A stretch of 64,000 nt of DNA, taken from Phylloscopus collybita. Taxonomy: Eukaryota; Chordata; Aves; Passeriformes; Phylloscopidae. Below the pieces are notes generated by a model, which did not search any database, was not told the DNA's origin, and saw nothing but the letters and a program-made list of their open reading frames with translations. Made by a program: the position numbers and the translations under genes. Location: positions 1,472,001 through 1,536,000 of the forward strand of contig JAJNNQ010000024.1 of the NCBI GenBank assembly GCA_027886175.1. The letters run 5' to 3'. Shown here piece after piece: positions 33,475 to 44,525 of this stretch. Within the stretch, counting starts at the first letter, position 1; the number at the start of each line of letters is the position of its first letter.

Positions 33475-33808
33475 CTGTGGAGGAGGAGAAGGAGGAGGAA
33501 GGAATGGGTCAGACCAAGACCATCCAACACTCTCCAAAGTTATGGGGAAGAGACCATGGGTGATGTCAAGCCCAGGGATGTTGAGCCCCAAAACCCAAGA
33601 GGTTTCACCCAAAGCCCCCCCATCTCAGTATACCACACTGTTGGGCTGATGCCTCTCAGTATCTCTTTTCCCAAGCTCAAAAAGCCTCCACTGCAGATTC
33701 CCCCGAGGAATACAGAGGCAAGGCTGAGAGGCCAAAAAAATGGAGCTGCCTGTCATTTTGGGGCTAAAAACTGTATTTCTCCCTAAGCAGGGGCTGGGGA
33801 GGACTCAC

Positions 33809-34059
33809 TGCCGAAGCTGGAGGAGATGGTGGAGTGGCTGGCTTGGCTCTGCAGCGTCCCGGAGGGACTGGGCGAGGACTCGTCGTCCGTGTCGTCGCTG
33901 TCAAAGGGCACCAGCTCCCTGTTGCCGCCGTCCACAGGCTCCGAGAGCTCCAGCGACGAGCCCGAGATGGAGATGTGCAGGCAGGGCTGCGGCCCTGCGT
34001 CCTCCGGCTGCGCCGCGCCCAGCTCCGCCGAGGGGCTGCCCAGCGGCTCCACGCGCTCC
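33809..34059 (-). CDS. ARHGEF17: ARHGEF17 exon 14 (acidic/Ser-rich insert)
   Basis: It encodes a loop insert: PQPCLHISISGSSLELSEPV, LVPFDSDDTDDESSPSPSGT and LQSQASHSTISSSFG. The acceptor CAGCAG at 34060 was chosen by phase; it is preceded by a GGGA/TCCC microrepeat. Donor GTGAGT. Confidence 0.92.
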
Positions 34060-34160
34060 CTGCTGCCGCCGCCGAGGAGGGAGGGAGGGAGGGAGGGGAG
34101 AGAAGCAGCTCCAGCATCGCCCTGCGCCCGCCGGCTCCGCGGGGCCGGGGAATGTCCTAC

Positions 34161-34354
34161 CTATAGGTGCGCTTGAGGCCCGGCACGGAGGCGATGCAGA
34201 GGATCCTGGCGGAGCAGACGGCGATGCAGGCCTCCACCGTCGGCTCCTTGCGGATGCTCAGCAGGCAAACCTGCCCCACGTAGCCGTCGCTGTTGCAAAC
34301 CCAAACCTCGTGCGAGCTCTCCGGGCTGCCGTGGCTGGGAGAAGCGCAGGAGAA
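34161..34354 (-). CDS. ARHGEF17: ARHGEF17 exon 13 (propeller blade)
   Basis: It encodes FSCASPSHGSPESSHEVWVC, then NSDGYVGQVCLLSI and VEACIAVCSARILCIASVPG, a propeller-like blade. It ends ACC TAT AG at GTAGGA. Confidence 0.95.
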
Positions 34355-34473
34355 CTGCAAGGGGAGCAGGAGATTGGGTCATTCAGGACTGATGCAGGAG
34401 ATGTCAGCATCTGGTAACAAGACAGCTGGGATGGAGAGGACCTGTGGGATGCTTGAACCCAGACGCTGAGTAC

Positions 34474-34547
34474 CTGCATCCCGCTCCGCGTCTTCATGAT
34501 GGGGATGGCTTTGAGGAACTCCGGGTCCAGGCAGTTTTTGCTGGAAG
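34474..34547 (-). CDS. ARHGEF17: ARHGEF17 exon 12
   Basis: It encodes SSKNCLDPEFLKAIPIMKTR and SGMQ. Acceptor TCCCAG, donor GTACTC. Confidence 0.95.
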
Positions 34548-34662
34548 CTGGGAAAATCAGATGGGGAAATCAAGAAGTGATGGAGGAAAGGGGTCTATCC
34601 AAGCAGGCTGGGGGGCATGCCAAGCCCAGCACCATGTCCACCTCCCCCCTCCCTGCTGTTAC

Positions 34663-34876
34663 CCAGCTTCTTCTTGGCGTCCTCGAAGGCTTGCTCGAAG
34701 CCGAGCCGGGCGTCAGGGTTGGGGAACTCGAAGATGAAGGACTCGGTGCCGTCAGCTTTGGTGGTGCTGAGCTCCACCTTGTTGGGGGGGAAGGCCATGC
34801 TGAAGGACAGGGATTGCTTCTCCGACAGCTCCCGGTGGATGGCGGCCATCAGGTCCTTGATCACGTCATCCAGGCC
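34663..34876 (-). CDS. ARHGEF17: ARHGEF17 exon 11
   Basis: It encodes GLDDVIKDLMAAIHRELSEK through FIFEFPNPDARLGFEQAFED to AKKKL. Acceptor CCCAAG (non-pyrimidine at -3), donor GTAACA. Confidence 0.96.
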
Positions 34877-35110
34877 CTTGGGACAGGGACAACACTTCAG
34901 CTCTCAGGGACAGGCCACCACAAGACACATGCTTGATCCATCCCCTGGCATCCTTCAGAGGCTGCCCCAACATCCATTGCGGTTTTAGGGCTGGACACTC
35001 ATGGCCACCAGCCCTTCCACAGGCTCTCCCCTCTCCCTGAGGACATCCTGTGTAGTCCCACTGGGAACGTATCCAATCAAGGGACAGCTCAAGGGCCACC
35101 ATCCCCATAC

Positions 35111-35229
35111 CTGATGGGGGAAGCTGAGGGTCTCTGACAGCTTGCTGACTTGCCCCAGCGTGTTGAGGTCTTCATCCAGGCGGCTGATGCTTTTCTGGAT
35201 GCTCTCCCTGTTGGTGGCTTGCGAGGCAC
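35111..35229 (-). CDS. ARHGEF17: ARHGEF17 exon 10
   Basis: It encodes ASQATNRESIQKSISRLDED and continues to LSETLSFPHQ. Acceptor CTCGCAG, donor GTATGG. Confidence 0.96.
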
Positions 35230-35339
35230 CTGCGAGGGGACACAGGAACAGAGTTAACCCCTCCCTCCCTGGCACTACCAGCCAGGGGGAGCGATGGGCT
35301 TGGAGGTGAGATGGGACACTCCAGCAGGCAGTGACAGAC

Positions 35340-35425
35340 CTTTGACAATGTCCACATCCTCCAGGGGCAGCTTCCAGAGCAGTTTGTATTTGCTGGCGGT
35401 GTCGATCACGCTGGCTGCCGTGTAC
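35340..35425 (-). CDS. ARHGEF17: ARHGEF17 exon 9 (PH-like)
   Basis: It encodes YTAASVIDTASKYKLLWKLP and LEDVDIVK. The donor is GTCTGT, a weak match after the first two bases, but the join to exon 10 restores the conserved K-G-A-S-Q-A-T reading. Confidence 0.93.
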
Positions 35426-35534
35426 CTGGGAGGTTGGGGGGGATGGCCAAGCTGCACTCACAGCCACAGCCCTTTAAAGCCAGGCCAGCTGGCAGGGACA
35501 CCCAGGGCACGTCCCCAGGCCTGGTGGTACTCAC

Positions 35535-35644
35535 AGGCTCATGGAGCTGCGGCGGAGCGAGCCCGACTTGCGTTTCAGCGTGGTGCACACCAGCAGGTCC
35601 GTGAAGAGGAAGAAGGAGCGGTCCTTCTTCCCACCCACTGCCTT
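35535..35644 (-). CDS. ARHGEF17: ARHGEF17 exon 8 (PH-like)
   Basis: It encodes KAVGGKKDRSFFLFTDLLVC and TTLKRKSGSLRRSSMS, typical beta-strands of a PH fold with the FLFTDLLV core. It ends two bases into a Leu codon at GTGAGT. Confidence 0.96.
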
Positions 35645-35761
35645 CTGTGGAGCAGTGGGAGACACCAGGGGGTTAATGACCATCCCTCCTCTGTGCCAGT
35701 GCTGGGAGAGGGCCCTGCCTCAGTTTCCCCATGTGCTGCCTTGGCCTTCCATCTGTCTGTT

Positions 35762-35806
35762 CCATCCATCCATCCATCCATCCATCCATCCATCCATCCA
35801 TCCATC
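35762..35806. repeat. (CATC)n microsatellite
   Basis: About 11 tandem tetranucleotides in ARHGEF17 intron 7. Confidence 0.97.
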
Positions 35807-35901
35807 CGTAGCCTCCCATGGGCACAAAGGCACCCCAAGACCCGCAATTGCAGCCTCCCCCTGCCCCACCCAGCGTGTGGTCCCATGGCCCCTGCTCTTA
35901 C

Positions 35902-35952
35902 CACTTCCACGACCATCTCCTGGCGCAGGAACCTGCGGAGCGGAGCCTGGAG
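35902..35952 (-). CDS. ARHGEF17: ARHGEF17 exon 7
   Basis: 17 codons: LQAPLRRFLRQEMVVEV, start of the PH-like region. Acceptor CCACAG, donor GTAAGA. Confidence 0.95.
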
Positions 35953-36219
35953 CTGTGGGGACAAGGAGACCCGTGGGTGGGAAGTCATGGTGGGGAGCTC
36001 TGTGGCCTTCATCCCTGCCCTTGCATCCCCCAGCTCAGAACTGGGACCCACTCCCTTCCCTAACCCCCAGGAGCCCAGCTAGGCCACATGACAATGGGGA
36101 AAGCAGGACCTGGAGGAGAAAACGAGTGCCCCAGCCTGGGGTGACCCAGAAGGAGCAGAAATGAGGACATTTTGTGGAGAAGGAAAGAATGACCCCCGGC
36201 TAAGGCCCCCCATACGTAC

Positions 36220-36396
36220 GTCCTCCATCCCTTCGATGTGGGACTCAATCTCCTGCACGATCCGGGCGTTCCTCTCCACCTCCTCCGCACTCTTCATGCC
36301 CTTGTTGATCCTCTCGGCCACTTGCTTGATGTTGCGCTGGGCGTCGATGAGGAACGGGTGGTCGGGGTGGTCCTCTGGCGTGTGCTTCAGCAGGTC
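36220..36396 (-). CDS. ARHGEF17: ARHGEF17 exon 6 (end of DH domain)
   Basis: 59 codons: DLLKHTPEDHPDHPFLIDAQ through NIKQVAERINKG to IEGMED, which closes the DH helix bundle. Acceptor GGCAG, donor GTACGT. Confidence 0.97.
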
Positions 36397-36755
36397 CTGC
36401 CACGGAGACAGAGCCAGGCTGTCACCTCTGGACACTGGCACCGTCATTGCCCGAGCCCCTGCCAGGCTGCTCTGGCTGCTGGGGATGGATCCAGAACCAA
36501 GGAGGGGATGGACACGTCCAGCAGAATGGCTGAGGGTAAGGGGACCACAGCGGGGGGGCAGCAGGGTGACTGTCCCCAGAGTGACCATCTCCAGGAGGGC
36601 AGAGCCATGAGCACACCTGGGGACACCAGCTTTGTGACAAGGGGTGGGAAAAGGGGTCAGGAGAGACCTGAGAGCCCTGAAAGCTCCATGGAGGTGAGGG
36701 GGAGCCGTGGCCTCCCCCACTGCTGATGTGACACTGCCACCCCGGTGTCACCCAC

Positions 36756-36848
36756 CTTCACCAGCAGCTCGTATCGCGGGATCCTCTGCACCGGCTTGAT
36801 CATCAGGTCGGACAGGGCCTGCTTCTCCTTGTTCTCCCGCATGCTTTG
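36756..36848 (-). CDS. ARHGEF17: ARHGEF17 exon 5 (DH domain, conserved region 3)
   Basis: 31 codons: QSMRENKEKQALSDLMIKPV, then QRIPRYELLVK. KPVQRIPRYELL is the Rho-contacting helix that defines DH exchange factors. Acceptor TTGCAG, donor GTGGGT. Confidence 0.98.
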
Positions 36849-37120
36849 CTGCAAAACACCCATGAGGGACAAGGATAGGCCCCTTGGTGGGACACAGCAG
36901 GGACACAGCTTCCCACCAACCCAGGAGCACCCATTTCGGTTTGGGGTCACTTCCTTCCACACCATCCGGAGTGATTCTGGCTCATCCCAACTGAACCTCT
37001 TTGCAACAAAACCAAGAAGGTGGGGGGAAAATTCCCAATCTGGCAATAAATTTACTCCCATTAACTCCCACCCTGCCCAGATCATGGCCAGGATCTATGG
37101 AAACAGGAGCCAGGACCCAC

Positions 37121-37237
37121 CTCCAGGAACTTCATGAAAGCCGGCCGGGCTTCCTTGGCGATCCTGACGGCATCCTTGGCGTTGAGGAAGTTATCAATGT
37201 AGGCAGAGTAGATGTTCACCAGCACATCCTTGGAGAA
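37121..37237 (-). CDS. ARHGEF17: ARHGEF17 exon 4 (DH domain)
   Basis: 39 codons: FSKDVLVNIYSAYIDNFLNA to RPAFMKFLE. Acceptor TCCCAG, donor GTGGGT. Confidence 0.97.
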
Positions 37238-37623
37238 CTGGGAGGGAAAAACAGGGCTAGATCCAGCATGGATCATGGGCATACTGGGAGAGCCTGGAAG
37301 AAGCTGCCCCAAGGGTTAACTCTGGCTCTGGGCTGGCGCAGGGAGGGCTCACCCGCTGTCCGCCCACCTCGATTTTTCAGCCCTGACGTTTGTGCTCCCG
37401 AGGCAGAAACGCGGAGCTGCAGAGCCAGCCGGGAGCAGCAGCTCCCACCCTTATGCTAAGCAGACAGCAGGCCTGGAGATCGTCTCCTGTTCTCCATCCC
37501 AGGCCTGCTTGGCCCATCCTTTCATCACTTCCCTGCCTCCTGCTCCGAAACCTCTGCTCTGGGGCCGTGCCCAGGAGCGGGCACACCCGCATTCCTGGGG
37601 GGAATCACCCCGCCAGGACCTAC

Positions 37624-37806
37624 CGACTGCACCAGGAGGTCGCCCACTTTCTGCTTCTCGTGCCAGTTCTGCACGCAGTCATGGATCTGCTCCAGGAACT
37701 GCTCGTGGTGCTCCAGCAGCTCGGGGATCTGGTCGAAGATCTCGTCCACCAGCGAAGGGTCGCACAGCAGGGAGTTCTCCGGCTGCTTCAGCGGCTTCAT
37801 GTATCC
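37624..37806 (-). CDS. ARHGEF17: ARHGEF17 exon 3 (DH domain)
   Basis: 61 codons: GYMKPLKQPENSLLCDPSLV through EIFDQIPELLEHHEQFLEQI to VGDLLVQS. Acceptor CCACAG, donor GTAGGT. Confidence 0.97.
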
Positions 37807-39987
37807 CTGTGGGCAAGCCGAGCACCGGGATCTGTGGAGGATTCCTCTCCCTCCCCAGCCAGTTTGGATCTCTCAGCCCATGCAAATACGGGGATGGATG
37901 GCATCCTGCAGCAGGGGGTTCCTCCAGGGGATGTTGGGCTGTGGGACCCGCCAGCAGGACCAGACAGGTTTTGCAAGCCAGCCTCCCTGGGTCCCATCCC
38001 ACTTGGTGAATCCCCACAGCCATGTGGGGAGGAGGACAGGTCTGCACAAGGAACCTGCACAGCACAGGATCCTCTGTCCCAGGGCCTTAAGAGCCATCTT
38101 TGCTGTCATGAGCCTCCATCACCTCCATCTGCCTGACCTAGCTTGGCAATCACAGCAACACAAATGCCCCGGGATCCAAATGCCAGTGTGTTCCTGGTGG
38201 GATTTAGGGTGTTTGGAACCAGGAGGGGCTGGAGCAGCAGGATGCATCTTCTGGATCATGCCCTGGACCACAACACAATGGCCAGTGAGCAATACTCAGG
38301 GCCAACAGGTCCTCAGCAAGGCTGGGTGGGTGGCTCTGCTATGAAACCCCTGCCCTCCCTCCTGAGCTGCAGAGTGGAGCAGTGCCCCTGGAATGGGAGA
38401 GATGGATTTGCAGAGGATGCAGCAGGATATGGAAGGTCCTCTCAAGCCCCTTGCCACCCCCTCAGTCTGACCAGTACAGGGTGCTGGTGGCTTTCAGGAT
38501 GTGTGGAGGACTACACAGCTCAGCACTGAGCACCCATCTCCAGTGGCTTCAGATTATCTCCAACCAAGCTGGTCAAGGAGGACTCATTCCCCAGGGATCA
38601 CATTCCTCAAGCTGATGCCAGGTATCTCATGGAGACCCAAGTTAGAAGGACCAAATCTGTCCTGAGGCTCCTAACCCCCTTCACCTGCCCTAATGTGTCC
38701 AGCACCTCCAGCAGGAGCTGGGATGGACTGTGCCATGCATCCCCTGCTTTCCACATGGGGAAGAAGAGCACGGGGACAGCCCTTGCTGCAGCACACAGGG
38801 ACAGCAGGCAGGCCTTGCCCATCTGGCTTGGCTGGAAAGATGCTCCAAGGTGGTCCTTGTCCCATGCCATGTGCCACCCAGCCATGTCAAGGATCTGAGC
38901 ACCTCATCCCAGCTGAGACAGGGAACTGGGGACACCTGGAGCCCTGTGATCCCCGCCAGAAAGCCACATCCCCCCCGGTGGCACTGTGTCAGGACAGGAC
39001 CCATGGACAAGAGCTCAGGCATTAACACCCCGTGGCTCCCATCTGTGTCCCTCCCCCCTCAGAGGATGGCACAGACCATGGGACAGACTCTCTCCATGCC
39101 AAGACCAGCAGGGACAACCCCCCAGCCCCAAACCCTGCAGAGCTCTCCCCCAGATCAGCCCCAGAGCCAAGGTCCTCTCGCCCCTCTAAGCCAAGGTCTG
39201 CAGTGGCAGCAGCCAGTCCTGAAACACATCTGTGTCCACCATGGGGGCATCCTTGTGGGGGGGCATTTATGGGAAGAGCCCATGACAGTGTTGGGATGGG
39301 GTGCCCCATGCCCTTGTGGACTGTCACAGAGGTCCCACAGGCACTGCTTTTGCAGAGCTCCGAGTTTTTGGTGTTTCCCCCGGCAGGGATGTGGTTGGAC
39401 AACCCACACCTCGGCCAGGTGATGTCTCCAGGGCGTTGACCATCATTAACCTGCTGAAACACCTTCATTAACATCTGAAACGTGGGGTGGACCCTCCGGC
39501 CAGGCTGCTCCGGGGTGGGGGGTGGGTTTGGAACCAGCTCAGCAAAAAAAGCCTGAGAAAAAACCTTCGGCTCAGGTCTGCAGGTGATGATCCCAGCAGG
39601 AAACGGGAGCACGAGGGAACAGGGGATTTCAGGGGTCCCCCATCATGGCAGGGCCGTCAGGAGATGGGGTGCACCATGAGGAAGAGCTTTTGGAAGGCAA
39701 GCACAGCAAGAGCCTTGGGGACAAGATACCTGCCAGGTGACAACACCCTGGGAATGTCGCAGGCTAACTCTGGGGATGAAGGCAACTCCCAAACCCCTTT
39801 CTTGACACTGCTGTCACAGCGCTCCCACTTCTGCTCCTGCTGCCTCCAACATCCCCCGTTACCCCAATCCACCCTGGTGCCACACAGGTCCTGGAACAGC
39901 ACCCACAGCCCGGGCTCTGCCTTGGGGTGACCACGGCCACCCCGTGCCATGGCTTTGGGGTGTCACACCCCGGCCGTGCCACCTTAC
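37807..39987 (-). other. ARHGEF17 intron 2
   Basis: A 2.2 kb intron between two DH exons. The open frames here are low-complexity and not conserved in character; I see no exon or repeat family. Confidence 0.7.
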
Positions 39988-40065
39988 CTGCATCAAGGTG
40001 CGCAGGGACTCCACGTAGGACTGCTCCGTGTCCAGCAGGGTCATGATGACGTGTTTCCTCATGTC
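39988..40065 (-). CDS. ARHGEF17: ARHGEF17 exon 2 (start of DH domain)
   Basis: 26 codons beginning DMRKHVIMTLLDTEQSYVES, the conserved region 1 helix of the DH domain (T-E-xx-Y). Acceptor GGGCAG, donor GTAAGG, phase 0 at both ends. Confidence 0.97.
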
Positions 40066-40605
40066 CTGCCCGGGGGGGAAAAGACACACGAGTGTTTTGG
40101 GGTGAGCCGGGGCGGGGCAGCTGCCTGCCGGGGCTCGGGGCCGGCACTGGGGCTGGCTGGGGAGGCTGAACACCGGAGGAGCCCGGCTGGCGTCCAGCTC
40201 CCCTGCGCTGCCTCTCCAGCCCGATGGAGGAATCCGGGAGGATTAGGAAGTACATGACACCGAGCGCACAGACGCCTGGTTTCCTCCGCGGCCGCGTCAG
40301 GAGCCCGCCCTGGAGCTCACAGCCCTACATGGGTCGGTGCCGGAGCCCTCTGGCTCTCCAGCGGCTCCGCTCCGAGCGGACCCGTAGGAATTCGCCTCCC
40401 GCCCAGCACCCCGGGCACCCTGGGGCTGGGCTGTGGCCCCACGGGGGGCGGATTCATGGGGCACGGGGAGGTGGCGGAGCGGGATGGGCCGCCAGCCGTG
40501 GGAAGCAGATGGGTCGGGGTCTTCTCGGCTGTGGGGCTCAGGGACCCCTCTTGGGGTGCACTCCCTGCAGCTCGGCCTGGGGGCCCAGTGCTCCTGAGCC
40601 CAGGG

Positions 40606-41010
40606 CAGGAGACACCCCAGAAGTTTTGGGTGTGAGGTGTTCCAAAGGCTCTGAGTGCAGACACACCCCGCCAGTCCTGGCTGTGAAATGCTCCAAGGGT
40701 GCCAGGTGTGGGAAACCCCAAGGGACTTTGGTGAGAGATGCCCCAAGGGCCCTGGGCCCCAAAAGTTTTGGATGCAGAAATGCTCCAGAGGTGCAGCGAC
40801 ACCCCAGAAGTTTTGTGTTTGGACACACTCCAGAGATTCTGGGTGCAGAGACTCCCCAAAGGTTTTGCAGGTGAAGGTGCTCTCAGAGACCCCAGGTGCA
40901 GAGATACCCCAAAAGCTTTTGGTGCAGAGATGCTCCAAGTGCCCTGGGTGCACAGACACCCCGAGAGTTTTGCATCTGCAGAATCTCCAGAGACCCTGGA
41001 TGTGAGACAC
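40606..41010. repeat. ~26-bp minisatellite
   Basis: About 15 diverged copies of a 25-26-bp unit alternate between GACACCCCnnAAGTTTTG and GATGCTCCAAGnGCCCTGG forms, which suggests a 52-bp higher-order unit. The repeat-derived open frames on both strands are artefacts. Confidence 0.85.
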
Positions 41011-42303
41011 CCCAAATGTCCTCAGCCCTGTGGGATGAGCCCCTGTCCCCTGGGCACATGGGACTGTCATCCTCCCCAGCAGGGACACAATGAGCTGTGA
41101 AGCTGCTCCGCAGCCACAGGAAGAAGTTTGACCATCCTCACCATGGAGAGAGGCCACCATGCCCCCCGTGGTCCCCAGGGAGCAATGGAGAGGGATCCTG
41201 GCCAGACCCTGCTCAGTGCTCTAGGACAGAGCTGTGCCTCAGTTTCCCTGCTCCCCACCAGGCTGCTGATGGAACCGAACATGGAGGAGACTCTTGTCTA
41301 GAGCCAAACACTGGTGACGGGTCCAGGTCTCTCCAGGAATCAGGAAACCATGGTGACACTGGAGTCCTCGGGGACACCAGCTGAGCCCTCCCCACTTGGT
41401 AAGAAGGCTTATGAACACTCTCACTGCCAGATTAATTTGCTGTCATTATGGACGGATGGGCACTCACTGCAGGACGGAGCTTAGGGGAATCTGATGCCCC
41501 AAAGTGCCTCAGTTTCCCCAACCCTCACCCAGCCTGTAGTTCCCCGCCGCTCCTGCTTTTTTCCTGGAGCCATCCCAGCCCAGGACCGAAGCAAAGGGTC
41601 AGACCCAGGAGTTAAACACGCTCAGCAGCACACGCTGCACCAGCAGCTGGGGATTTGCAGCAGTGGGGAGACGCAGGATGAGGCCCAGCCGTTGGCAAGG
41701 AGATTTTTTCCACCACTACAGCACCACTATTACCCCGGCAGGGGCAAATTCCCACTGGGATGAGCAGGAGCTGGGGGTAAGGCACCGTCCCAGAAGGCAA
41801 AGGCAGGCTGTGCCCCACCGCGTTCCTTATCCCAGCAAAGCCTCTCCGCTGGGGGGGCTGATGATGCCTCAGTCTCCGTCTGCTCTCCCCAGGGACGCCC
41901 CTGCCTCACCCCGGCCTCCCCCGGGATGCTCAGCACCCTCGGGATCAGCCCCTGCCGCCACGGGAATCGGGCTGTTTCTCACCAGCCGACGCCTCCGCGG
42001 TGTAAATCAGCACTGGGGAATGGGGAGGGGGGCGGGGGGGCGGTGGCAGCGATGGCTCCTGCCCCCCCATCTCACCCTCTCCGGGCGGGAGCATCCCCCC
42101 TCCCCGCAATCCAGAGGATGCCGGGGCTGCGGAGCTGAGGATGAGGACGGAGGCACCGTTGCCACGGCAATCGCGGTGCGGACCCCACAGGTGCCGGCTT
42201 TGCGCACGTGTCCAAACATGACGCATCCCTGCACCCCCATCCCACCCACCCCCGCATCCCACCGCGCCCCCCCCCACCCCCGGGACCCCTTTTTTGCCAT
42301 CAC

Positions 42304-42462
42304 CTCGGTGCCACCGCGGCCGCCGCAGCCCTTCTCGGGCAGCTCCTCGGCCGCCCCGCTGAGCCCGGAGGTGGCGAAGGCCGCGTCGATGCCGTCCCCG
42401 ATGTCTCGCATGTCCTCCAGCGCGATGGTGAACTGCGCCAGAGTCCTCACCATCTGCAGCAT
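42304..42462 (-). CDS. ARHGEF17: Candidate alternative first coding exon of ARHGEF17
   Basis: The ATG at 42462 opens 53 codons: MLQMVRTLAQFTIALEDMRD, IGDGIDAAFATSGLSGAAEE and a Gly-rich end, then GAG at a GTGATG donor. The donor is phase 0, as is the exon 2 acceptor at 40066, so it would splice cleanly into DMRKHV and the DH domain, making a protein of about 1021 residues. The first 30 residues have an amphipathic helical pattern unlike the repetitive non-coding frames around. A TATA box sits upstream and no other ATG lies between the two. The Kozak context is weak (C at -3). I do not recognise the peptide, and no RNA evidence is available. Confidence 0.55.
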
Positions 42463-42582
42463 GCGGGTCCCGGGGGTCGGTCCGTCCCACGCGGCCCAAG
42501 GAATCGCGCAGAAATCCCCTCTGGAAGCTCTCCCTCTCTCTATCCCCAGGTGTCCGCCCCGAGCCGGAACGCTGCGCCGGGA

Positions 42583-42621
42583 TGCGGCGGGGAGGGGAAT
42601 AAAAGCCAGGCGCTATTTATA
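42583..42621 (-). promoter_or_regulatory. TATA-box promoter for the alternative ARHGEF17 exon
   Basis: TATAAATA at 42621-42614 (minus) is flanked by GC on both sides, in a GC-rich block (about 42.3-42.8 kb) inside an otherwise ordinary intron. It predicts a start near 42585-42590 and a 5'UTR of about 125 nt. Confidence 0.5.
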
Positions 42622-43459
42622 TCGCCGGGGTTCGCTGTGCCTGTGGAACTACGGGGATGGATAAAAAAGCCCTCCCGCAGAGCGGCTGTGCGGGGTGCGA
42701 GGCTGCGCCTGCGTCCGCGGCCGCGCCGGGGTCCGCGGCCCCCGGAGCTGCCCAGGAACGGGCTGGGAGCGATGGGAGCGCGGGAGGCAGAGCCGTGCCC
42801 ACACAGACACGCGCGGACGCGGGCAGGGCCGGATCCCGCCGAGGGATGCTGCTGGAAAGGCTTTGCCCGGGGAGGATGCCGGGGGTGGGGTGGGGTGTCG
42901 GGGAGATGATGCTTTCTTGGGGCCTGTGATCTTTTTGGGGAGGGAGGGGACACGGATCATCCAGCACGGATGATGCTGGGGTGCTCAGCATCCTTAGGGA
43001 CTCCATCCCTGTGAATTTCCTCCTCCCTGACCTGGCAGACAGGGAAACTGAGGCACGCCCCCTTTCCCCCACGGCATCACCACCTCAGCACCCACATCCC
43101 TGCTGGCCGGGTGATGCATCCTGCCCAGATCTGTTTGTAACGCTCCCCTCCTGCTTCGTTAATTAAATCTAATTAGCCGCTCACCCCGTTTCCACAGCAA
43201 CGGCGTGCAGCAGGGCTGCATCCTCCCGTTGCAGTCAGTAAATTTCCTCTTGGAAACGAGGGTGATGAGCACGCCAGCCCGGGCAGGGTGCGTGGCAGAG
43301 AACGGACCCCTCGGGGCGTGTCATGAGAGCTGCAGCCGCTGTCTGTGCACCCAGGGGTCAGGGAAGAGGGACAGATACCTGCAACCAGGTGACCGTGCTG
43401 TTCTCAAGGCAGCAGCCCCTGCTCCTGCAACTGCAGTGCCCTGGTCATCCCAGCTGTTG

Positions 43460-44525
43460 GAATGCCGGGTTTATTTGGTTAGCAAGCCTAGATCTGTTTG
43501 GGTTGCAGTCCTGAGCTCTTCTGGGACCCAATGCCAGACCCATTTCTGCTGTAATCTCAGATTCCTTTAGGCTGCCATGCTAGAACCAGTTTTGTTGCAA
43601 GCTTGGATCCATCTGCATTGCAATCCCAGGGCCATCTGGATTGAAATCCTGGGCTGTTCTGAGCTCCAATCCCAGATTCATTTTGGTGGTAATCCCAGAC
43701 ACATTTGGGCTGCAATCCCAAACCCATCTCAGTTCAGATCCTGGGCATATCTGCACTGCAATCTGGGATCCATCGGGGATGAAATCCTGGGCTCTGCTAG
43801 AATCCTATTGCAAACATGCTTCTGTTGTAATCCCTGTTTTATCTGGGTTCCAATTCCAGACTAATTTCTGTTGCAATTCCAGATCCATTTGTGTTCCAAT
43901 CCCAAAACAAAACAGGTTGCTAGTCTAGGTCCATGTGGATTCCAATTCCAGACCCTTCTGTTTGCAATCCTGGGTGCTTTTGGGCCGTAATCCCAAACCC
44001 ACCTGGTTTGCAATCCCAAAGCCACCTGGACTGCAAATCCAGGCCCAGCTGGGCTGCAACACTCTGGGCTGCAATCCCAGACCCACTTATCTTCCATCCT
44101 GGGCCCCATCTGTGTTGGAATCCTGGGCCCATTTGGGTTCCAATCCCAGACCCATCTAGCTGTAGTCCCAACCCCGTTCCTTTGCAATTCCAGAACCATT
44201 TGGGTTGCAATCACAGACCCACCAAGGAGTCAAACCTGGGTCCAGCCTCATAGCAATCCCAAACCCATCTGTGCTGCAATCCCAACCCCATTCCTTTAGC
44301 AATCCCACACCCACCAGGGATGCAAACCCGGGTCCAACTGCATTGCAATCCCAGGTTCATTTGGGTTGCAATCCCAACCCCATTCCTTTAGCAATCCCGC
44401 ACCCACCAGGGGTGCAAACCCGGGTCCAACCGCATTGCAAACCCCAATCCCTCTGGTTTGCAATCCCATTCCCATTCCCCCGGCAATCCCAGCCCACTCC
44501 TGCCGCAGTCCCTGCCCCGGTGCCG
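43460..44525. repeat. 23-bp minisatellite of about 46 copies with 92-bp higher-order units
   Basis: Successive units of 22-24 bp, mostly exactly 23, carry the core GGGTTGCAATCCC and then AGACCCATCT or variants. Near 44281-44440 blocks of four units (92 bp) are repeated almost exactly, which shows recent higher-order amplification. Because 23 is not a multiple of three, all frames stay fairly open and give spurious long ORFs. Confidence 0.92.

Noticed and set aside
40224..41160. 216- and 287-residue frames on opposite strands
   Set aside because: They arise from the 26-bp minisatellite and GC-rich flanks near exon 2.
43460..44525. CRISPR-like array
   Set aside because: Units are head-to-tail without unique spacers, in a vertebrate intron; it is a minisatellite.
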